A stretch of 64,000 nucleotides of DNA, taken from NCBI GenBank assembly GCA_950022295.1, contig OX465597.1, positions 401,455,016-401,519,015 of the forward strand, written 5' to 3'. The stretch's first letter is position 1. Each line of letters begins with the position of its first letter. Both the position numbers and the translations under genes were made by a program. The notes below the pieces were generated by a model, which had not been told where the DNA came from, made no database searches, and worked only from the letters and a program-made list of their open reading frames with translations. The DNA comes from Bromus sterilis. Its lineage: Eukaryota; Streptophyta; Magnoliopsida; Poales; Poaceae. Of the stretch, positions 58,049 through 64,000 are shown piece by piece.

Positions 58049-59099
58049 TATCTGTTAAAATACGAGATCACAATTATTATGGCTATGCGATTTGGGATGG
58101 AGTGCTAGTGCTATCCCGTCTTCACTTTATCAAGATATCATGGGTGAGATTTCACCTTGTGAACTTGAAGAAGTTGATGTTACTATTCATCTTTTAAATA
58201 GAGCAACTATCTCTCCTATCAGAATTGTGAGAGACATTGAAGTCTTATGCGGAAAGGTAAAATATCCTACCGACTTTCTAGTACTTGGTTCCGTAAGGGA
58301 TAATTTTTTTCCTATTATTTTCGATAGACCTTTTCTCAGAACTTGTGGAGATATAATAGATTGCAAGAAAGGTAAGGTTTCTGTTGAATTCAATGGTGAG
58401 CCATATTAATTTAACTTTTCTAAGTTCTCTAAGCAGCTGCGTGGTACTAACTTGCCTAGTAACGATAAGATTATTGAAGATATTGCTTCCATTGCTATTC
58501 CTCCTAATGATCCTTTGCAGCAATATATGGAGGACCATGAGAATGATTTGCATATGCAGGAGAGAAATGAGATGGACGAAATATTCTTAAGACAACCTGC
58601 TATCCTAAAGCACAACCTTCTAGTTGAGCCTTTGGTAATTTTATTGAAACCAAAAGAAGATCCATTGTTTGATCTTAAACCTGTTGCTGATACGCTCAAA
58701 TATGCTTATTTAGATGAAAAGAAATTATATCCTGTTATTATCAATTCTAACCTTTCAGGGTATGACGAAGAGCGACTATTGGAAGTACTTCGCAAACATC
58801 GAGGTGCAATTGGCTATACCCTTGATGACCTTAAGGGGATTAGTCCATCTATTTGTCAACATACCATCAACCTTGAGCCTGATGCTAAACCAGTTGTTGA
58901 TCATCAACGACAGTTGAATCCGAAGATGATGGATGTTGTAAGGACTGAGATTCTCAAGCTTCTAGCCACAGGTATTATCTACCCTATAGCTGATAGTAAG
59001 TGGGTATGCCCGGTTCATTGTGTTCCAAAAAAAGGGGGAACAACTGTGGTTCCTAATGATAAGAATGAACTAATACCTCAGAGAATTATTATTGTATAC
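58049..59099 (+). pseudogene. Protease and N-terminal RT of element H, cut by element I
   Basis: The protease active-site block keeps Asp (CDLGWSASAIP around 58086-58115) but needs two frames to read. From 58092 a single frame covers FDRPFLRTCGDIIDCKKG, with a TAA at 58407-58409 where B has a Glu codon. It then continues through the RT N-terminus (LRKHRGAIGYTLDDLKG, LEPDAKPVVDHQR, CVPKKGGTTVVPND) to IIIVY at 59099. There the LTR of I begins; the RT palm with the catalytic aspartates is not in the window. Confidence 0.9.
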
Positions 59100-60752
59100 T
59101 GATACGTCCCAAACGTATCTATAATTTCTGCTTGCTCCATTTCTTTTTTGTGACTTTGCCATGATTTGCTTGAACTTTCATACACTTTTGAGCATACTTG
59201 GACAAATCTATTAACCCAGTGCACCCAGCTGCCAGTTGCTGTTTTCTGCTGTTTTTGTATTTCAGGTTTTCCGGCCATTAAAAGTGCTCCAAAAAATCCG
59301 GAAAAATCATATAAAAAATCAGCGTCACGGAAGCTTCCGGAAACATCAAGGAAGCGGAGGAGGGCCACCACCAGGCAGCCAGGAGGGCAGGTGGCGCGAC
59401 CCCACCCTGGGCCGCGCCAAGGACCCTCCTGACTGCCTCGTGGCCCCTCTCGGTGCCCCCCTTCGCCTATATTTACCCCCCGTGACGGAAACCCTTGGGA
59501 GGAACTCATTTTTCGCGATCTTGCCTCTGTACCGCAGCCACCGCCATTTCTAGATCGGGGCTGCCTGGAGAAGCTGCTCCGGCACCCTGCCGGGAGAAGC
59601 TACCCCCTCCGGGAGACCATCCATAGCCATGGATGCCTCTCGTATGTACCGTGAGTAGTTTCCCTTGGACCATGGGTCCGTGACCAGTAGCTATGTGATC
59701 TATCTCTCCCCTCTTTGTGCCTCCACTTTCGAGACCTCGTGAGCTGCCTCACATGATCGAGGCACCTTTGTAATTTTCTGCCGTTGCTATGCTGAGTTTG
59801 TTGGGATCTGATGGATTATGAGACTATGTTCAGATTGTGATGAGTAATATATTTGGTTCTTCTCTTTTATATTTTTTTCTTGAGTAAATTCTTGCATGTT
59901 CTCCGTTTCCGTATTTTACTTTGGCCAAGTGATTTGTTGCAACTCCAAGAGGGAGTGTTATGCTTGATTGTGGGTTCAGCCCCTTGATGTCTAGCTTGAG
60001 TGACAGAAACATGAGACTAGGGGATGTGCTGTTGCCACCAGGGATAAAACAACGGTACTTGTATCCGCGGATGCAAGGATTGTTTACTTTACACAAAGTT
60101 CTATTAATGCAGTTGTCCGTTGCTTTGGATTTACACTTTGGGTGGGATTCGCAACTTAATACCAACGAGATGTTCTGGATAGATATCTCAAGGTGGATGA
60201 TTCGTAGTAGATGCAGATGGATTTCGTTCTACTTACCTTGGCGTACTTCCCATTGGTTTTGATCCCTTCCTTTCTTTGCAGCATAGTTAGCATTGCGGTG
60301 CCTTCATAATCCTGTCAACTTCCCAACTGTGATTGGTTTACCTCGCTAGCACTTTTATCGTATTTTGGGAGAGAGACATCACTAGTGAAAATCACGGGAC
60401 CCCGGTCCATCATCATATCACTGTTTACATCCTTAGTTTACTTTTCAGTTGCTATCACTATCATTATCCCGTGCGTTTTATCCTTTGTAAACAGCAAGGC
60501 CGGAGGAATTGATAACTCCTCTGTACTCGTTGGGAGCAAAGTTATCTGTATCTGTGTGCAGGTCCAGGTGAAGTTAACAACCCTTGGGTGTAAACGGCGC
60601 CATTGTTCACTTTACCACCTTCTTGTATCTCTGCGAGTCCTCCTGGAAGATACTCAACCTTAGCATCTTCGCTAAGGGAAATTTGCTGCTACGCTACATC
60701 TTACCTTCCACTTGGGGTAACCAACAAGGAGTGAGAGATCTTCACCGTATCA
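59100..60752 (+). repeat. 5' LTR of element I (family A)
   Basis: 1653 bp from TGATACGTCCC to CACCGTATCA. GC hairpin within 59393-59418 and TATATTTA at 59469-59476. The final segment differs from the other A LTRs (GAGAGATCTTCACCGTATCA in place of the usual GCGAGAAGCCATCA end). Confidence 0.93.
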
Positions 60753-60762
60753 AGCTAATTTC

Positions 60763-60780
60763 TGGCGCCGTTGCCGGGGA
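60763..60780 (+). other. Primer binding site, exact tRNA-Asp complement (element I)
   Basis: TGGCGCCGTTGCCGGGGA, 10 bases after the LTR, an exact 18-base match. Confidence 0.93.
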
Positions 60781-60924
60781 CTCCAGTCTACAAGATAGGG
60801 GAGTTGCACACTATCTTTTATCTTTTCTTTTTAGTCTTTTTAGTTTACCTTTCAGTTTTTATCTTCGTGTCCTTTATCAAAAATCAATTTTTTTTATTAT
60901 GTCTAGTTCCTTACTTGCCAATCA

Positions 60925-62172
60925 ATGTCTGACTTCTTTGAAACCAGATCTTATTGGCATGGAGGATTCACCGAGGATCAACAAAAGTGGTACAAGGAAC
61001 ACCGCTTGTCTCAAAAGGGGATACACTTATGGAAACAAATACACCAGTTGTATGACTATGCTAGAAACTTGTGCTCAATATATAATATATCTTTCTGCAG
61101 GGATGAATCTTGTTGCTTTATGAGGCACAAACACCTTGCTTTCTAATGTGAGTACAATGATGATGAAACCTTAGCTTCTTATGCTAAGAGAAATTATGAT
61201 TTTGATGATGCAGAGCAAATAGAAGAATTTGTTGCTTATAAGGGTGCCTATGAAATTACTTCTCTTCTTAAAAGTATTGATGATGCCCCTTAAAAATCTG
61301 AGAGTCTTGCTATACTTAACTATTTTTTGGAAAATTACGATGCAAATTATTATATTACTGATCATCTTGAGAGAATCTCTCCCCCAAAGGAAGAGACTAA
61401 TCTTTTGCAGGACTCTATGGAAGAAGAAATTGTTGAACCTGAAAGCTTCTTGGATGAAAAAGAGGAGGAGAGTGACGAACAAAAGGAGGAAGAATGGAGC
61501 CACCCATGTCTACCTTCTAATGAGAGTAACTCTTTGAATCTTACCTTATATGAGTGTTATGATCCTTTGGATTCTTTTGAAATATCCTTTTTTGACGAAG
61601 TTGATGCCTTCTATGCTTATGGCCGTGATGCCACTATGGATGATGCTTACGGAGATGAACTTGATATAGTCCCTCATGTTAAGCATGAAATTTTTGCTAT
61701 TGCACCCACACTTGATTGTCCTATTATCTTTTTGAAATCTCCAACTCCGTAGAATTTTTCCCTTATCAAGGCTCAATGTGATGGGTTGCATTTATCTTAT
61801 AATCCTAAAGACCGTGTTGAAAACTATACACGTGTGCTTGTAGGTCATGAACAAGATGATTTATGTGATAGTTATATTCTTGATGTTGTTCATGATACTA
61901 CTGAAAATTATTTCGAGAGAGGGAAGTTTGGTTATAGAAACTTCCATGTGACAAAAACACCTCTCTCTAAACTGAAACCTTCGAAGTTGTTCTTGTTCCA
62001 CCTTCCTATGCATGTCACTTTGTGCTTCTTTGATTTATTTTCTTACGAGATTCCTATGCATAGGAAGTGGGTTTGGATTAAATGTGTTTCATATTTGCTT
62101 CTTGATGCTCTCTTTTGCTTCAAGATTCTTATTCTTGTGAGAGCATCTTCTATAATCTTTAAGCCTAGCTAA
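60925..62172 (+). pseudogene. Orphan ORF of element I, one frame with three stops
   Basis: Homologue of 44280-45263. ATG 60925 (MSDFFETRSYWHGGF) differs from C in the first 30 residues; HRLSQKGIHLWKQI then aligns. The frame is kept over 1.25 kb but interrupted by TAA 61144-61146 (C has Gln), TAA near 61291 and TAG 61750-61752 (C has Glu). The middle has a longer acidic segment than C (EEKEEESDEQKEEEW-type). The blocks YGRDATMDDAYGDEL, IVPHVKHEI, APTLDCPII, LIKAQCDGLHLSY and CDSYILDVVHDTTENYFERGKFG are almost unchanged. The C-terminus extends 48 codons beyond the C stop into shared noncoding sequence. Function unknown. Confidence 0.75.
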
Positions 62173-64000
62173 TGGCTTTAAAGAAGCGCTTTAGGGAGGC
62201 GTTACTACTGTATAAACATCAATTGTATCTTTACTTTTCAAGCTTTGTGCCTTTTATAGCCTCATACTGCAAGGGAAGTAAAAGTTGTGACACGCTGTCC
62301 AGAAAACAGATTCTGTCCTCGTGACTAGAAAAATCATGGAAAAATCCCAGTTCATATTTTTGAGATGAAATTTTTACACAGCGTGCTGTATACAATTACA
62401 AAACTTCCATATGTTCTGAGTTTTTTGATTTGAGTTGCAGAAGTACCCCTAAAAAATTGGTTTCTATCTGCTGTTCTGTTTTTCACGGATTCTGCCACGT
62501 TTTGTCTCTCTTCACTTTTGCAAACCTTAAGCTTGATTTTTCTTTGCAAAAACCTTTTGGCAATCTTGGGAAACAGTAACTATTCAAGTTTATCTTTATT
62601 TCCAGTAATAGAAAAATTATTTTAATAGGGTACTAACCTCTCTAATCAGTCTACAAGGAGTTATGTATGAAGGGAGTTTTCAAGTGTGCGATGGAAGATG
62701 ATGAAAGAAGATCCTGGAGTGTCAAACGCTCAAGCTTGGTGATGCCCATGTGCACCCCCAATAAATATTCAAGGAGACTCAAGCTTCTAAGCTTGGGGAT
62801 GCCCCTGTGCACCCCCTTCTTCATCAACAATTATCAGTTCGTCTCTCGCTGCACTATATTTTTATCACTTCATGCGTTATGTGCTATTCTTGGAGCGTCT
62901 CGCTCTTAGGTTTTGTTTTTGTTTTCTTTTGCTTTGTTTTCTGTAGTAACCAGTTAGATCCCAGCTTACTTTCTTTTGTGTGGGAGGGATACACGCTCCG
63001 CTTGAACTACAACTCCTCATAGGATTTTCTTGCTTATTCTTTTAGCTGTGAGTTGTTCTTTTTCTTTTCTTAGCTGCTGCTCTGTTTAGTTGTAGAGATT
63101 TAGTTTTTCTAGAGTTTTTCTTTTGTTTTAGGTTGAACTTTCTATAGGTTGCATGTTTTATCTTGTTAGAGAGTTTGCCTGTTGCACTGAGTTTTGTGTC
63201 TTGACTAGAAGTAGGTAGTTGAAGTTGCTTTTCTCTTTGTAGTAGTAACTTGCAATAGTTTTGAGGTATTGACTAGAGTAATGTTTGAACTTTTGGTGTC
63301 AAGAGCTCGAGCCTATTAGTGATAGATGTCGTATTTTGGTCAATCCGTGTGTTTTTCGAAAACTAAAAACCCCTGTTGATAACTCTAGCTACTAGATGGA
63401 TCACTAACCTCTGGAGGGTTCGAATATTAGAGTACACTCACGTACCATGAGTCGAGGATGCGCAAGGATAACCAAAACCCCCATACACTCCTCCTCGGGG
63501 TACTTGTCTCTTTGTGAACCTCCTGATTAGGTTGAGAGTTACCGATAATAAGTGCATGAGTTCGTCGGACTAATGTGAGTATTCGAAAGTTGACACTTCC
63601 ACCCACCTATACTTTTTCTAGCCTCTTCGGTACCGTGCATTGCCCTTTCTCACCTCGAGAGTTGGCGCATACTTCGCCGGTGCATCCAAACCCTTGGCAC
63701 GATACGCTCTGTCATCATAAGCCTCCTTATATATTTCCTCAAAATAGCCACCATACCTACCTACAAGGCATTTCCATAGCCTTTCCGAGAGACATTGCCA
63801 TGCAACATCCACCTTCTCATGACTTGATCCTCATGTCATACATTTGCATCATGATAGTTATATCTTCTTTATGTGAGTACCTTCGTAAAGTGTGAAAGAT
63901 CTCCTATATTCTTATAAAATATAGAGTGTTGCCCCTAAGTGAGGAAAAGATCCCAAAGAGGACAAAATCAAAAGATCCCAAAGAGGACAAATGAGAGTTA
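62173..64000 (+). other. 3' noncoding region of element I, to the window edge
   Basis: Colinear with element 1 from about 7415 to 9330, containing the small ORF (62667-62909) and both PPT-like hairpins (about 62735-62818). PPT and 3' LTR are not reached. Confidence 0.8.
62667..62909 (+). CDS. Conserved 80-codon small ORF (element I copy)
   Basis: Starts MKGVFKCAMEDDERRS and ends CAILGASRS: same length, start and stop as the copies in elements 1 and 2, although this element has the orphan ORF and not gag. About a dozen residue differences are visible. Coding status is unproven for the reasons given for the first copy. Confidence 0.45.
   Translation: MKGVFKCAMEDDERRSWSVKRSSLVMPMCTPNKYSRRLKLLSLGMPLCTPFFINNYQFVSRCTIFLSLHALCAILGASRS

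Larger units (their letters stand above)
50581..64000 (+). mobile_element. Element H: Gypsy (family B), plus strand, runs off the window
   Basis: 5' LTR split by G (50581-51479 and 56217-56830; 1513 bp joined), PBS 56843-56860, gag 56939-58048, protease-RT 58049-59099, then element I. It is related to element B by gag, protease and RT sequence, but in the opposite orientation and more damaged. Left flank TTGGG (50576-50580). RNaseH, integrase, the 3' end and the right target copy are not in view. Confidence 0.88.
59100..64000 (+). mobile_element. Element I: non-autonomous Gypsy (family A) with orphan ORF, incomplete
   Basis: 5' LTR 59100-60752, exact tRNA-Asp PBS 60763-60780, orphan ORF 60925-62172 with three stops, and the family A 3' region to the window edge. 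Left flank TATAC (59095-59099); the right end lies outside. Same design as element C. Confidence 0.9.

Noticed and set aside
59078..59553. Frames of 88-143 codons at the start of the element I LTR
   Set aside because: They lie in LTR promoter DNA, cross the LTR boundary, and recur as shadows in every family A LTR.

Overview
This window looks like intergenic DNA from a large grass genome, most likely Triticeae (wheat, barley, rye, Aegilops). Almost everything right of position 1901 is long LTR retrotransposon sequence nested inside other LTR retrotransposons. The LTRs are 1.5-1.8 kb. Most of them begin TGATACG and end CATCA. Their primer binding sites match the 3' end of plant tRNA-Asp (Gypsy type) or initiator tRNA-Met (Copia type). 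I found no intact host protein gene, no rRNA or tRNA gene and no CRISPR array. Family names are not assigned because no database could be searched; Athila-type Gypsy (the Sabrina/WHAM neighbourhood) and a long-LTR Copia lineage are the best comparisons.

Layout. 1-1900 is low-copy flank with one Stowaway-like MITE end, duplicated segments and one doubtful ORF. Element 2 (Gypsy, LTR family A, minus strand) is the outer host from 1901 to 50214. Inserted in it are element 1 (Gypsy A, plus, 3628-11847) and element B (Gypsy, LTR family B, minus, 14290-50020, 5-bp repeat GCAAC on both sides). Element B contains a Copia element D (minus, 17096-35193) and a Gypsy A element C (minus, 39694-47065). D contains a tandem Copia derivative E (23572-33226). 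Element 2 is cut at its 5' side by the LTR of element F (50215-50580, minus). F is cut by element H (Gypsy B, plus, from 50581). H carries G (51480-56211, a 4.7-kb TG...CA unit with TGTTG on both sides, possibly a solo LTR) inside its LTR, and element I (Gypsy A, plus, from 59100) inside its RT. F, H and I all run past the right edge.

Coding content. B and H encode gag-protease-RT-RNaseH-integrase (B complete but broken; H truncated at RT). B also has a small third ORF with a predicted coiled coil. D has a Copia gag-pol in a single reading frame with five stop codons. The family A elements have no pol. Elements 1 and 2 carry gag plus protease, while C and I carry an unrelated 327-residue-class ORF of unknown function in the same place. 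All four A elements keep the same 3' untranslated region, which contains a conserved 80-codon small ORF overlapping two PPT-like hairpins. A elements therefore look like non-autonomous elements with interchangeable cargo, possibly mobilised by a B-like partner.

Boundary checks support the model. The three B-type LTRs come to 1512, 1514 and 1513 bp once G is removed from the H copy. Element 1's 5' LTR lacks exactly its first 38 bases at a microhomology junction. All identity statements are from reading by eye, not from alignment software.
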